A stretch of 64,000 nucleotides of DNA from Pseudoflavonifractor sp. 524-17 (GCF_009935845.1 NZ_QWEK01000004.1:62001-126000); one strand, 5' to 3'; positions 25,602-35,005 are shown, counted from the stretch's first letter. Notes: generated from the sequence alone by a model not told the origin. Translations and numbers: made by a program.

Positions 25602-26441
25602 ATGCCTGTATGCTATCTCTGCCTGTGGTACTTTTTTCTCTACGCCTTTTTGGGCTGGTGCAGCGAGGTATGCTACGCCGCCCTGAAAACCGGCGACTTT
25701 GTCAACCGGGGATTTCTCAACGGCCCTCTATGCCCCATCTACGGCTTCGGCGCGGTGACGGTCATCTTTCTGCTCACCCCGCTGCGGGATAACCTGCCCC
25801 TGCTCTTTCTGGGCTCCGTGCTCCTCACCAGCGCGCTGGAGTGGCTCACCGGCTTTGTGCTGGAAAAGCTCTTCCACCAGAAGTGGTGGGATTACTCCGA
25901 CATGCCCTTTCAGCTCAACGGCTACATCTGTCTGATGTTCTCCATCCTGTGGGGCTTTGCCTGCCTCATTGTGGTAGATATGATCCACCCGGCCATGCAG
26001 GCCCTGGTGGGCCGCATTCCCTTTGCCGCAGGCGTGGTCCTTCTGGTCCTCCTGATGCTGGCCGCTCTGGCGGATCTGGGGGCCACCGTGGCCGCGATGG
26101 TGGGCTTCAACCGCCGCCTGGGTCAGATCGACGAGCTGGCCCGGCGGATCAAGTCCGCCTCCAACGAACTGGGGGAGGGACTGTCCTCCGCCACCCTTAC
26201 CCTCACGGAAAAGGGCAGCGGACTGCGGGAGGAGCTGAGCGAAAAGCGTGCGGAGCTGAAAGCCGTCCAGGAGAACGCCCTGGCCGAGCTGAAGGCCGCC
26301 CATGAGGCCCTTCTCTCCCACCACGGCTTTGGCCAGCGCCGCCTGCTGAAGGCCTTTCCCCGTATGACTTCCACCCGCCACGCCGCCGCCGTGGAGGCCC
26401 TGCGGGGGCGGATGAACCGGACGCGGAACAAGAAACGCTGA
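25602..26441 (+). CDS. Putative ABC-transporter permease-like membrane protein (CmpB family)
   Basis: 279 residues. N-terminal half with about five transmembrane helices and the motif GFLNGPLCPIYGFG, plus EWLTGFVLEKLFHQKWWDYSD, both diagnostic for the ABC_trans_CmpB family (PF06541), which despite its name has no proven transport role. The C-terminal 100 residues are a charged coiled coil (EELSEKRAELKAVQENALAELKAA). The start is the ATG at 25602 after GGAAGGAG; an ATG at 25488 has no site. The gene ends about 20 bp before giant palindrome A. Confidence 0.85.
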   Translation: MPVCYLCLWYFFLYAFLGWCSEVCYAALKTGDFVNRGFLNGPLCPIYGFGAVTVIFLLTPLRDNLPLLFLGSVLLTSALEWLTGFVLEKLFHQKWWDYSDMPFQLNGYICLMFSILWGFACLIVVDMIHPAMQALVGRIPFAAGVVLLVLLMLAALADLGATVAAMVGFNRRLGQIDELARRIKSASNELGEGLSSATLTLTEKGSGLREELSEKRAELKAVQENALAELKAAHEALLSHHGFGQRRLLKAFPRMTSTRHAAAVEALRGRMNRTRNKKR

Positions 26442-26462
26442 GTCTGGTGATATTCGGGTAAT

Positions 26463-27061
26463 GGGCCCCCGCGGGCCGCCCCCGGGGCGGGAGTTTCGTG
26501 CTCGCCGCACGGGCCGCCTGCGCGGCGGGCGCCAAGGTCCTTTCCCGAAAGGATCCTGGACCCAAAGGGCCCAAGGGGGGCTGGCCCCCCTTGGGAAACC
26601 CCCGGGCGGGCGGCCTCAATATTCAGGCAAGAGGCAAGCGCAAAGTCGTTGCGCCCGCGCCCGACGCCTTTATTATGTCAGTCGTTACAAAAAAGCCCGC
26701 GTCGACTACACTGTAAAACTTGAAAGCCGCAGCGATTCAAGAACTGGATCTGACGGCCGCCACGAGGCTTGGTGCTTCGCATCCAAAAAGGCGGCCGTCG
26801 GACAGCGTATTTGAATTGCTGTGGCTTTCAAGTTTTGCGTTGTATACGACGCGGGCAAAAAATATTGTCCACTGGTTCTTTTCGGGCGGGCGCAACTGCT
26901 TTGCCTTGTGTCCGATGAATTCAGAGGCCGCCCGTCTACGCTTTGGGGGAGTCCAGAGGGGGGATGAGCCCCCCTCTGGCCCTTTGGGTCCAGGGCCCTT
27001 TCGGGAAAGGGCCCTGGCGCCCCCCGCGCAGGGCCTTCTGGAGGGGCCTCCCGGGAGGCTC
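26463..27061. repeat. Giant imperfect palindrome A (about 600 bp)
   Basis: The left end (about 26500-26580: GCTCGCCGCACGGGCCGCC, CCTTTCCCGAAAGG, CCCAAAGGGCCCAAGGGGGG) is the inverted copy of the right end (26950-27025: CCCCCCTCTGGCCCTTTGGG, CCCTTTCGGGAAAGGGCCC, GGCGCC). Between them a second pair of arms runs 26640-26760 / 26790-26905 (for example AAAACTTGAAAGCC near 26716 and GGCTTTCAAGTTTT near 26822), closing on GACGGCCGCC / GGCGGCCGTC around a 28-base loop near 26775. No coding frame is credible. It fills the gap between convergent genes and ends at the stop codon of the gene at 27062. Ends are shared with copies B and C; the core is not. Confidence 0.85.
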
Positions 27062-27364
27062 TTACCCCTCCATCCAAAAGGCCATTGTAGCCTCCAGCTG
27101 ATCCGGCGGACAGACCACATAGGACACGGTCAGCCTGTGGTCTGCAGCATCGTACATTTTCCGGGCCAGCTCCTCGCCAAAGGCGCCGCAGACCTCCAGA
27201 ACGCCAAAGCCCGCGTCGGCCAGCTCCACAGCCTTGGCGACGGCTTCTTCCGGGGTGCGCACGGTGATGATGTGATTTTCTACCTTGGCGGTGTCCAGCC
27301 GGGCGTGGTCCTTTTCCGGGTCAAAAAGGGGATTCATAATCATCATGCCGCATTTTTTCTTCAT
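27062..27364 (-). CDS. DUF6506 family protein
   Basis: 100 residues. The pattern MKKKCGMMI...HARLDTAKVENHIITVRTPEEAVAKAVELADAGFGVLEVCGAFG...YVVCPPDQ is that of the small DUF6506 proteins of Clostridia, alpha/beta in prediction, function unknown. RBS AAAAAGGAGC before the ATG. It follows the P-type-ATPase-like gene by 28 bp on the same strand, so probable co-transcription. Its stop codon touches giant palindrome A. Confidence 0.8.
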   Translation of the reverse strand: MKKKCGMMIMNPLFDPEKDHARLDTAKVENHIITVRTPEEAVAKAVELADAGFGVLEVCGAFGEELARKMYDAADHRLTVSYVVCPPDQLEATMAFWMEG

Positions 27365-27392
27365 GTTTGCCGCTCCTTTTTCTTAATAGCAC

Positions 27393-29687
27393 TTAGTACC
27401 GGTTCACCCAGTTGGAGATGAGCACGGTGGGCACCAGCCACATCAGCAGGAATACCAGCAGGTTGGCCGGGGCCAGAGAGGCGTACGCCTCCGCGAAGGT
27501 GAGGTAAAAGGCCAGCAGAATGCCCGCCGCCGCGCCGCCGCAGGCCAGGCAGGCGGACAGCCGCACCGCCAGGCGCAGCCGCTTGCCGCCCACGGCGGCC
27601 TCGGTATAGGGGCCCACGCCCTCCCGGCAGAGCACGGCGGTGAGGATGTCGCTGTGCTCCTGGCCGGGATCGGACAGCTCCACCCGCCGCTCCACCGTTG
27701 GGAAGTCCATCCGATCCGCCGGCAGGCGGAAGCGCTGCTCCAGCATGGAGGGGATGATGTTAAAATCCCGGGTGGCCAGCACCGGGTGGATGCCGTTGCG
27801 GATCAGGGCGTTGAGGGCGGGCTCCACCGTGCCGTGCAGGGCGTATTTTAGGGCAAAAATCCCCGCCAGCTCCCCGTCAATGGCGCAGAACACCGCGTTT
27901 TTTACTTTTAGCCCCTGGGGCAGGGCCACCTCCATCATGTGCATGAAGGACGCCCGGCCCACCAGCACGGTCTCCCCCCGGATGACGGCGGATACGCCGC
28001 CCCCCTCGTAGCATGTAAACTCACTGCTCCGGCGGTACACCGCCCCCTGACTGCGCAGCAGGTCGTGAAAAATCTTCTCCAGACCGCAGCCGGCGTCCCG
28101 GATCATGGTGGCGGTGATGCCCACCACCTTGTCCACCGGGAAGTCCCCAAAGATCTTGATGCCGTTGAGGGACACCGTCCCCGGCGGGAAGAGATCCGTG
28201 TCCGTCAGCAGCACGCTGGCCCGCCGGCCCGTGCCGGTGACGCCGTCCCACCCCGCCAGGGCGGCACCGCTCCGGGCCAGCCGCTGGCACAGGGCCTGCC
28301 AGGGGATACCGTAGCACAGGTTGGCGGAGAAGGAGGCCCCGGCGGCCAGGGTGGCCGACAGGCACCAGGCCAGCTTGTCCGGCTTGCCCTGCCCCGCCGA
28401 CGCCATCACGGAGAAGAGCACACAGGCCAGCAGCAGCAGCGGGGTGAGGATGTGGTAGATCCGCTCCGCCCCGTCGGAGGCCTGCATCTGCCGGCCAAAG
28501 CCCATGGGCTCCCCCGGCCACTTGGCGTAGGCGTCTTTATTGTTCCACTTGTTCTCGTCCAAGGTGATAAGGTCGGGCTCCGCCGCGGAGGCCGCGGTCC
28601 GGCAGGCGATGCGGGATCCCTTACGCTTGAGGTAATTTCCGCTCAAGCTGAACGCCAGAGAGAGCGCGGCCACCCCGCAGTAGGGCATCCGCTCCGCCCC
28701 GGGGGTGCGGGCCAGGAGCAGGGCGTCCGCCAGGGCGGCGCCGCAGGACAGCGCCATGAGGCTGTCCAGCTCCACCCGCAGGGTGAGCAGGTGGAGCAGC
28801 CCCTGGCTCACCGCGTCCACCCCCAGCAGCATGGCCCCGCACAGCAGCACCGCCTGGACGTAGATCCCCCGGGCATATTCTCCCGCCAGCAGCTCCGGCA
28901 GGGGCAGGTCAAAGGCGGGGGCCAGCCCCAGGTAGAGCAGAGGCAGGCACAGCAAAAAGACAAACACCGTGCGCACCTTGCACAGAGCCAGCCCCTTTCC
29001 ATACCGCCGAAAAAGCTCCAGGGCGGGCAGGTCTGGAGCGGGCGGAGGCTTGCGGCGCTTGCGGCGGGGAGGCTCCTCTTCCTCCGGCTCCTCCCAATCC
29101 ACGCCGGGGATGAACCGCTCCGCCCGGAGCACCTCGGGGGACGCCTCGCTGCCCTCCTCCTCAAACATCTGCTCAGCGTAGTCGTCCGCCTTCTTTTTCA
29201 GCTTGCGCAGCCCCTTGGAGAGGGGGCTCTCCTCCGGCTCGCTGGGGAAGGTGATCACCTTCTCCGGCGGCGGCTTGGGGGGCAGCTCCTCTGCCTGACG
29301 CTTGGCCGCCTCCGCCCACATGGCCTCCTTCAGCCAGTCCGGATCCTCCTCGGGCGGGTCCAGCTCCTCTTCGTCTTCGTCTTCTTTTTCCTGACGGTTG
29401 AGGATTTCCAGCTGAAGCGCTGCCCGGGGGCCCCGCTTCTTGGGGGGCGGCTGGGGATCCGGCTCCTCCTCCGGCTCCGGCGGCGCGCCCCCACGGCGGG
29501 GGAAGGTCACCACCCGCCCCCGCCTGCCCCCCGGCTCCGGCGGCGGCGCAGGGGGCGGCTGCGGATCCACCGGCAGTTCTGGGGGTGGAGCCTCCGCCTC
29601 CGGCGTATCCCAGCCGGCCACCTCCGCCAATATCTCCTCCAGGGTGAACTCCTCACCGTCATTGCGTTTGTCCTTGTCCTTCGGCAT
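27393..29687 (-). CDS. Degenerate P-type-ATPase-like membrane protein with Pro-rich N-terminus
   Basis: 764 residues. Residues 1-215 are a disordered Pro/Glu-rich region with basic patches (EPPRRKRRK). Then come membrane segments (about 225-320 and 420-460) and a region matching the P-type ATPase core in order but not in catalytic detail. The invariant DKTGTLT is replaced by TDTDLFPPG (Asp496/Asp498), the hinge TGDGxND by ATRDFNIIPS, and no dephosphorylation TGE loop is evident, while supporting segments (LAGIFALKY, GVGPYTEAAVGG) remain. The last two helices are present. I infer a non-pumping homologue, perhaps scaffold or sensor. The start is the ATG at 29687, 6 bp after GGAG; the upstream ATG at 29705 lacks a site. 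Confidence 0.7.
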   Translation of the reverse strand: MPKDKDKRNDGEEFTLEEILAEVAGWDTPEAEAPPPELPVDPQPPPAPPPEPGGRRGRVVTFPRRGGAPPEPEEEPDPQPPPKKRGPRAALQLEILNRQEKEDEDEEELDPPEEDPDWLKEAMWAEAAKRQAEELPPKPPPEKVITFPSEPEESPLSKGLRKLKKKADDYAEQMFEEEGSEASPEVLRAERFIPGVDWEEPEEEEPPRRKRRKPPPAPDLPALELFRRYGKGLALCKVRTVFVFLLCLPLLYLGLAPAFDLPLPELLAGEYARGIYVQAVLLCGAMLLGVDAVSQGLLHLLTLRVELDSLMALSCGAALADALLLARTPGAERMPYCGVAALSLAFSLSGNYLKRKGSRIACRTAASAAEPDLITLDENKWNNKDAYAKWPGEPMGFGRQMQASDGAERIYHILTPLLLLACVLFSVMASAGQGKPDKLAWCLSATLAAGASFSANLCYGIPWQALCQRLARSGAALAGWDGVTGTGRRASVLLTDTDLFPPGTVSLNGIKIFGDFPVDKVVGITATMIRDAGCGLEKIFHDLLRSQGAVYRRSSEFTCYEGGGVSAVIRGETVLVGRASFMHMMEVALPQGLKVKNAVFCAIDGELAGIFALKYALHGTVEPALNALIRNGIHPVLATRDFNIIPSMLEQRFRLPADRMDFPTVERRVELSDPGQEHSDILTAVLCREGVGPYTEAAVGGKRLRLAVRLSACLACGGAAAGILLAFYLTFAEAYASLAPANLLVFLLMWLVPTVLISNWVNRY

Positions 29688-29925
29688 CTCGTTCTCCTGA
29701 TACAATGTAAAATTGGGGCCTTTCCCCCTTGTTCTGCTTCCCTATAACTATAGCACAATTCCCCCGCTGGAAGAAAGAGAAAAATGCGTGTTTCCGCCCG
29801 TCTCCCTCCCTCTGGGCCGGACGGTATGGCGGCTCCTTACAAGCTTTCCCGATTGTTCACAATTCCTCCGCCAAAAGGCCGGTAATCCACCAGTTTCTTC
29901 CTCCGCTTCTGTCGCCTTTTCCGGA

Positions 29926-29953
29926 TTGACAAAACGGAAATATTTTTTATAAT
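29926..29953 (+). promoter_or_regulatory. Consensus promoter of the 61-residue membrane protein gene
   Basis: TTGACA (29926-29931), 16 bp, TATAAT (29948-29953). The leader to the ATG at 29974 is very short, about 15 nt. The remainder of the gap 29705-29925 holds nothing I can identify. Confidence 0.85.
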
Positions 29954-29973
29954 AAAAATAAAAAGGTGGTGTC

Positions 29974-30159
29974 ATGAATCGCTGTCAAGCTAGAAAACTC
30001 CGCCTGATGAAGCGGTGGGCCCGGGCCCATACCTCTTTTCTCATCGGGCTGCCGCTGTATTTGATTGCCCTGGCCCTGCTGGAGCTGCTGGATCTGACCA
30101 GCCTGCCCATTCCCGTCACCCCCATCCGCCATGTACAGGGCTTCCCCTATTTTGATTGA
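29974..30159 (+). CDS. Small membrane protein (61 residues)
   Basis: MNRCQARKLRLMKRW... begins with a basic cytoplasmic stretch, then one long hydrophobic helix (FLIGLPLYLIALALLELLDL), then a short tail. It has its own consensus promoter, an AAAAGGTGG ribosome site and a terminator 12 bp after its stop, so despite its size it looks like a real gene. No family recognised. Positive-inside topology suggests N-in. Confidence 0.68.
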   Translation: MNRCQARKLRLMKRWARAHTSFLIGLPLYLIALALLELLDLTSLPIPVTPIRHVQGFPYFD

Positions 30160-30170
30160 GAAAGATACAC

Positions 30171-30200
30171 AAAGGCCGCCCGGTTTACCGGGCGGCCTTT
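30171..30200. terminator. Bidirectional terminator, small membrane protein / rlmB
   Basis: AAAGGCCGCCCGG / CCGGGCGGCCTTT, four-base loop. Confidence 0.9.
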
Positions 30201-30208
30201 GGATTTTG

Positions 30209-30994
30209 CTATCCCAGGCGCTGGCGGACGGCCTCATAGAGGAGGATGGCGGCGGCGGCGCTGGCGTTGAGGGAGTTGAGCTTTCCCCGCATGGGGATGC
30301 GCACTTTAAAATCGCAGGTCTCCGCCACCAGGCGGCCCATGCCGTCCCCCTCGCTGCCGATGACGATGGCGGCGGGACCCTTCAGGTCCGCCTCGTACAG
30401 GGTCCGCTCCCCGTCCGCCGCAGTGCCGAAGATCCACACCCCCTCCTCCTTCAGCTCCTTGAGCAGGGCGGTGAGGTTGGCCACCCGGGCCACCGGCACA
30501 TGGCTCACCGCCCCGGCGGAGGTCTTGGCCACCACGGCGGTGAGCCCGGCGGAGCGGCGCTTGGGGATGATCACCCCGTGGGCCCCGGCGCATTCGGCGG
30601 TGCGGATCACCGCCCCCAGGTTGTGGGGGTCGCTGAGCTCGTCGCACACCACGATAAGGGGGGGCTCCCCCTTCTCCCGGGCGGCGGCGAGGATGTCGTC
30701 CACGCTGGCGTAGGCCCGCACCGCCGCCAGGGCGATGACTCCCTGATGGGCATGGGTGCGGCTCATACCGTCCAGCTTGCGGCGGTCCGCCTCCACCACC
30801 ACGACGCCCTTCCCCCGGGCCGTGGAGGCGATGTGGCCCAGGGCCTTGTCGCTCTCCCCCCGGGCCAGGTAGATTTTATCAATATTGGTCCCCGCCCGCA
30901 GGGCCTCAATCACCGCGTTGCGCCCCTCAATGACGCCGTCGGCCAGGGCCTCCGGATCCTCGTCCCGGCCCCTGACCGGTCCCTTTTCCCTCAT
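30209..30994 (-). CDS. rlmB: 23S rRNA 2'-O-ribose methyltransferase, TrmH/RlmB family
   Basis: 261 residues. SpoU-type knotted SAM methyltransferase. N-terminal L30e-like substrate-binding domain (EGRNAVIEALRAG...), then the three SPOUT motifs: NLGAVIRTAECAGAHGVI (motif 1), IVIGSEGDGM (motif 2) and IPMRGKLNSLNASAAAAILLYE (motif 3). Members of this subfamily modify 23S rRNA G2251 (RlmB); assignment to that exact site is by family only. ATG at 30994 after GGAGGG. Its position away from cysS/mrnC differs from Bacillus. Confidence 0.92.
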   Translation of the reverse strand: MREKGPVRGRDEDPEALADGVIEGRNAVIEALRAGTNIDKIYLARGESDKALGHIASTARGKGVVVVEADRRKLDGMSRTHAHQGVIALAAVRAYASVDDILAAAREKGEPPLIVVCDELSDPHNLGAVIRTAECAGAHGVIIPKRRSAGLTAVVAKTSAGAVSHVPVARVANLTALLKELKEEGVWIFGTAADGERTLYEADLKGPAAIVIGSEGDGMGRLVAETCDFKVRIPMRGKLNSLNASAAAAILLYEAVRQRLG

Positions 30995-31224
30995 AATAAA
31001 CGCGCCCTCCTCTTTCTTTTTTCATGCGCTCTATTATAATGGCTCTTCAGCCCCGCCGCAAGCCTTGAAACACCGTACTTGTCCCCTCTTTTACAGAAAA
31101 TTCACAGGTTTCCCCGCCCTCTTTCTTGTATTTTCCATTCTTTTGTGCTATAAATAAAGGAGCTTTGTCTCAGAGATCCCATTCTCCCGTTATATTACTA
31201 TATTTATTAAGGAGGGCATCGGTT

Positions 31225-33366
31225 TTGAAGCCCGATCATCAACCTGGAAATGGCGGCGGCAACAACAGGCGCAATCTGATGGGCATTGTCTCCATCATCC
31301 TGTGGGCGCTTGTGGTCACCATTCTCATCAATTACTTTACCTCCATGGCCGACTCGGCTCGGTCCACGGAGATCCTCTACAGCGAGTTTTTGCAGCTGAT
31401 AGAGGAGGACAAGGTGTACTCCGTCTCTATGACCAACACCAAGTTCACCATTTATTTAAAGGAGGACGCCGCCGCCGTGGGGCTGGATCCGGAGGCGCCG
31501 GTGCCCCTCACCCCCGCCGGGGTGGACGATCAGCAGCTCTTCAGCAGCATCATGGCCGGGGAGCCCGGCGCCATGTCTGTGGACGAGCGGCTGGCCAAGG
31601 CCCGCAATTACTACTGCGCCCCCCTGAGCAACGCGGATCTCATCGGCCTGATGCGGGAGCACGGCGTCCGCTTCGGCACCCCCTATGAGCCGGAGCTCTC
31701 CCCGGTGGTCAGCTTCCTGGTGTCCTATCTGCTGCCCATGGTGCTCATGGTGGTGCTGCTCTCCTTCCTCTTCCGGGGCATGGCGGGGAAGATGGGCGGC
31801 GGCCTGGGGGGCGTGGGCAAGGCCAACGCCAAGGTTTATGTGGAAAAAAAGACCGGCGTCACCTTCCGGGACGTGGCCGGCCAGGACGAGGCCAAGGAAT
31901 CTCTGGAGGAGATCATCGACTTCCTCCACAACCCCCAGAAGTACACGGAGATCGGCGCCAAGCTGCCCAAGGGCGCTTTGCTGGTGGGCCCGCCGGGCAC
32001 GGGCAAGACTTTGCTGGCCAAGGCGGTGGCCGGAGAGGCCAACGTGCCCTTCTTCTCCATCTCCGGCTCGGACTTTGTGGAGATGTTCGTGGGCGTAGGC
32101 GCCTCCCGGGTGCGGGATCTCTTCAAAGAGGCCAGCAAAATGGCCCCCTGCATCGTCTTCATCGACGAAATCGACACCATCGGCAAGTCACGGGACAACC
32201 GTATGGGCGGCAATGACGAGCGGGAGCAGACCTTGAACCAGCTCCTGGCGGAGATGGACGGCTTTGACCCCACCAAGGGGGTTATCCTCCTGGCGGCCAC
32301 CAACCGGCCGGAGGTGCTGGACCAGGCCCTGCTGCGCCCCGGCCGGTTCGACCGGCGCATCACTGTGGACCGGCCCAACCTGGCCGGCCGTCTGGCCACC
32401 CTCCAGGTCCACACCCGGAACATCCGCCTTGCGGAGGACGTGGATCTGAACAAAATCGCCCTGGCTACCGCCGGCGCCGTGGGCGCGGACCTGGCCAACC
32501 TGGTGAACGAGGCCGCCCTGCGGGCGGTGCGCCTGGGGCGCAAGGCGGTGAACCAGAACGACCTGCTGGCCGCCTTCGAGCTGGTCATCGCCGGGGCAGA
32601 GAAGAAAAACTCCGTCCTGTCCGAGTTTGAGAAAAAGCTGGTGGCCTATCACGAGGTGGGCCACGCCATGGTGTCCTTCAAGCAGAAGAACACCACCCCG
32701 GTGCAGAAAATCACCATTGTCCCCCACACCCAGGGGGCCCTGGGGTACACCCTCCACCTGCCGGAGGAGGACAAGAACCTCCAGACCAAGGACGAGCTGC
32801 TGGGGGAGATCGCCACCCTCATGGGGGGCCGGGCCGCCGAGCAGGTGGTGCTGGATACCATGACCAACGGCGCCGCCCAGGATATCCAGCAGGCCACCGG
32901 CCTGGCCCGGAATATGGTTGCCCTCTACGGCATGAGCGACGAGTTCGGCATGATGGCCCTGGCCTCCCGCCGCAACCAGTTCCTGGAGGGGGGCTACGGC
33001 ATCGACTGCGCTCAGGACACCGCCGCCGGCATCGACCGGGCGGTGATGGAGCTCATCCGCACCTCCTACGACAAAGCTGTCCAGATCGTCCGGGACAACC
33101 GGGCGGACATGGACAAGGTAGTGGAATACCTGCTCCAAAAGGAGACCATCACCGGCGAGGAGATGATGGCCATTCTGGAGGGCCGGGACCCCGCCACCGC
33201 CGACAACTTCGGCGCCCGGCCGGAAACCGCCCTCCCCGAACCGGCGGAGAAATCCGCAGATCCCGTCCATATGCCCGGCGAGCCTGTCTCCGAACCGGGG
33301 CAGACCCCGCCCGCTGTGGATCTGGAAAAGAAACCGGAGGAACCCCCGCAGTCCCCGGAAAAATAA
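31225..33366 (+). CDS. ftsH: ATP-dependent zinc metalloprotease FtsH (copy 1)
   Basis: 713 residues from a TTG (31225) lying behind AAGGAGG; the upstream ATG at 31126 lacks a site and adds unrelated residues. Membrane-bound AAA+ protease degrading membrane and regulatory proteins. Two transmembrane segments (about 18-38 and 165-185) flank an external domain of about 125 residues. AAA+ domain: Walker A GPPGTGKT (from about 255), Walker [34 protein letters not shown]. Protease: HEVGH (His476). The C-terminal 50 residues are Pro/Glu-rich. This is a paralogue: the copy in the usual tilS-hpt-ftsH context is at 50649. Here it stands alone beside rlmB. Confidence 0.95.
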   Translation: MKPDHQPGNGGGNNRRNLMGIVSIILWALVVTILINYFTSMADSARSTEILYSEFLQLIEEDKVYSVSMTNTKFTIYLKEDAAAVGLDPEAPVPLTPAGVDDQQLFSSIMAGEPGAMSVDERLAKARNYYCAPLSNADLIGLMREHGVRFGTPYEPELSPVVSFLVSYLLPMVLMVVLLSFLFRGMAGKMGGGLGGVGKANAKVYVEKKTGVTFRDVAGQDEAKESLEEIIDFLHNPQKYTEIGAKLPKGALLVGPPGTGKTLLAKAVAGEANVPFFSISGSDFVEMFVGVGASRVRDLFKEASKMAPCIVFIDEIDTIGKSRDNRMGGNDEREQTLNQLLAEMDGFDPTKGVILLAATNRPEVLDQALLRPGRFDRRITVDRPNLAGRLATLQVHTRNIRLAEDVDLNKIALATAGAVGADLANLVNEAALRAVRLGRKAVNQNDLLAAFELVIAGAEKKNSVLSEFEKKLVAYHEVGHAMVSFKQKNTTPVQKITIVPHTQGALGYTLHLPEEDKNLQTKDELLGEIATLMGGRAAEQVVLDTMTNGAAQDIQQATGLARNMVALYGMSDEFGMMALASRRNQFLEGGYGIDCAQDTAAGIDRAVMELIRTSYDKAVQIVRDNRADMDKVVEYLLQKETITGEEMMAILEGRDPATADNFGARPETALPEPAEKSADPVHMPGEPVSEPGQTPPAVDLEKKPEEPPQSPEK

Positions 33367-33375
33367 CCGCTTTCT

Positions 33376-33412
33376 GGCCCCCGGCCCCTGAACCGCCGGG
33401 GGCCATTTTATT
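33376..33412 (+). terminator. Terminator of ftsH copy 1
   Basis: GGCCCCCGGC / GCCGGGGGCC then ATTTTATTT. Confidence 0.85.
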
Positions 33413-33451
33413 TCCCGGCACTCCCAACTTCATCGACTGGAGGTGTTTTTT

Positions 33452-33760
33452 ATGGGCTGTTTTACCATTGGCGAAATTTTAACGGCCCTTCTTGTTTCAA
33501 TCCATCTGCTGTGCAGCGGGATCAAATTCCTTCCCAAAGAAAAGCCCCTGGGTATCTTCTGCCTCTCCACCGTCCTCCTGCTCCTGGGCGCGGGGCTGGG
33601 GAACCCTCTTTTCAAAGGGATAGGCGGGGCCGGAAACATAAAAACTGGCCCTCCTCCTAAAAGGGCAAAAAAGGAACCGTTTTCATCTCTTTTATCGATA
33701 AAGAGTCCGGGGACAATAGAATTTACTATGGGTTATATTGGTGGAAAAGAGATAAAATAA
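33452..33760 (+). CDS. Small two-helix membrane protein, C-terminus probably altered
   Basis: 102 residues from the ATG at 33452 (GGAGGTG, 7 bp). Two hydrophobic helices (TIGEILTALLVSIHLLCSGI and GIFCLSTVLLLLGAGLG) are followed by a basic linker. After about residue 65 the sequence becomes AT-rich and a different frame (FIDKESGDNRIYYGLYWWKRDK, from about 33690) reads more like protein, so the present C-terminus may result from a frameshift. No family recognised. Confidence 0.5.
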   Translation: MGCFTIGEILTALLVSIHLLCSGIKFLPKEKPLGIFCLSTVLLLLGAGLGNPLFKGIGGAGNIKTGPPPKRAKKEPFSSLLSIKSPGTIEFTMGYIGGKEIK

Positions 33761-33925
33761 GCTGCAAAATAATAAAGATATCGTATAATTTGGTTGGACG
33801 ATAGAGAGTATGTAGATTTTACCATGTACTGAGGAGACCAATATGTAATAGCAGTGAATGATGCAGAAGACCCAACGGAAATGGTTGTCATTCCAACGGA
33901 ATGTAGTGATATGATAACATTCCCG
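33690..33925 (+). pseudogene. Degraded C-terminal gene remnant
   Basis: Protein-like segments appear in shifting frames: IDKESGDNRIYYGLYWWKRD, then IIWLDDREYVDFTMY, a TGA, and GDQYVIAVNDAEDPTEMVVI followed by PTECSDMI. Together they look like one AT-rich domain interrupted by at least one frameshift and one stop, probably the original C-terminus of the gene at 33452. The remaining bases to miaA (33926-34023) are leader. Confidence 0.45.
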
Positions 33926-34023
33926 GGCCGAAGCCGTCCGCCTGCGCTCCCGCGGCGGCTGAGTTGCCCGCCGCCCGGCGGTGTGTTACAATAGATCCAC
34001 TTGAGAAAAAGGATGTGGGACGG

Positions 34024-34932
34024 ATGGGACTGCCAAAGCTGATTGTCATTCTTGGCACCACTGCCTGCGGCAAGAGCGGGCTGGGGGTGGCTCTGGCCAG
34101 GCACGTGGGGGGGGAGATCGTCTCCGCCGACTCCCGGCAGGTGTACCGGGGCCTGGATCTGGGCACGGGGAAAATCACCCTCCAGGAGATGCAGGGGGTT
34201 CCCCACCACCTGCTGGACGTTGTGTCCCCCAACGAGAGCTACTCCGCCGCCCAGTTTCAGCGGGCGGCCTACGCGGCCATTGACGGCATTTTACAGCGGG
34301 GGAAGACGCCTTTGTTGGTGGGGGGCACCGGGCTGTATGTCCGGGCGGTGGCGGAGGGATATTCCTTTCGGGATGCCGTCCCGGATCCCGTTCTGCGGGC
34401 CGGGCTGGAAAAGCAGCCCGTGGAGGCGCTGCGGGCCATGGTGGAGGAACAGACCGGCTGTGTCCTGACAGGTGGGGAGGAGCGCAACAGGCAGCGCCTG
34501 ATCCGCACGGTGGAGCGCCTGCGTCAGGGGGATATGCTGGAGCAGGCCCCCCACGTCCCCCGTTACACCGTCCTTTCTCTGGGCATGACCTTCCCCCGGG
34601 AAGTGCTCAACCGCCGCATTCAGCAGCGGCTGTGGCGGCGCATTAACGACGGCATGATAGAAGAAGTGGCGGCGCTCCGGGCCGGCGGGGCCACGGACAA
34701 ATTTCTGGAGGGCCTGGGCCTGGAATACCGCCACATCCTGTGGTATCTTACGGGGAAATACGCCACTGTGGAAGAGATGGCGGATCACCTTGGCCGGGCC
34801 ATTCAGCACTTTGCCAAGCGGCAGATGGTCTGGTTTAAGAAGGACAAAGACGTCCTCTGGCTGGACACCGCCGGGGACCCTCTGTCCCAGGCCATCCAGG
34901 CAGCGGACGCCTTTTTGGAGGAAGCACTCTGA
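34024..34932 (+). CDS. miaA: tRNA dimethylallyltransferase
   Basis: 302 residues. Transfers the dimethylallyl group to A37 of tRNAs reading UNN codons. P-loop GTTACGKS (residues 11-18; most homologues have GPTASGKS/T, so Thr-Thr-Ala-Cys is a mild variant), DSRQVYRGLDLGTGK, the substrate motif VGGTGLYVRA, and a C-terminal QHFAKRQMVWFKKD where RQ.TWF is typical. The start is the ATG at 34024 after AAGGATGTGGG. Followed by a DUF4130 gene with its own promoter; no mutL/hfq neighbours as in other Firmicutes. Confidence 0.94.
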   Translation: MGLPKLIVILGTTACGKSGLGVALARHVGGEIVSADSRQVYRGLDLGTGKITLQEMQGVPHHLLDVVSPNESYSAAQFQRAAYAAIDGILQRGKTPLLVGGTGLYVRAVAEGYSFRDAVPDPVLRAGLEKQPVEALRAMVEEQTGCVLTGGEERNRQRLIRTVERLRQGDMLEQAPHVPRYTVLSLGMTFPREVLNRRIQQRLWRRINDGMIEEVAALRAGGATDKFLEGLGLEYRHILWYLTGKYATVEEMADHLGRAIQHFAKRQMVWFKKDKDVLWLDTAGDPLSQAIQAADAFLEEAL

Positions 34933-34938
34933 TTCCCG

Positions 34939-34974
34939 TTGACACCGGCGGGAGACGGTGGTACGATAATCGTA
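34939..34974 (+). promoter_or_regulatory. Promoter with palindromic -10 region, DUF4130 gene
   Basis: TTGACA (34939-34944), 17 bp, TACGAT (34962-34967). The -10 box lies in the perfect palindrome TACGATAATCGTA (34962-34974), a plausible operator for a dimeric repressor. Confidence 0.65.
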
Positions 34975-35005
34975 CATCCGTTCTGTTCCGAGAGGAGGGC
35001 CGCCT

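Noticed and set aside
33750-33925. TGA readthrough (selenocysteine) in the remnant DFTMY-stop-GDQYVIAV
   Set aside because: The upstream segment is also in another frame and lacks a start; no SECIS-like stem directly after the TGA. Decay is simpler.
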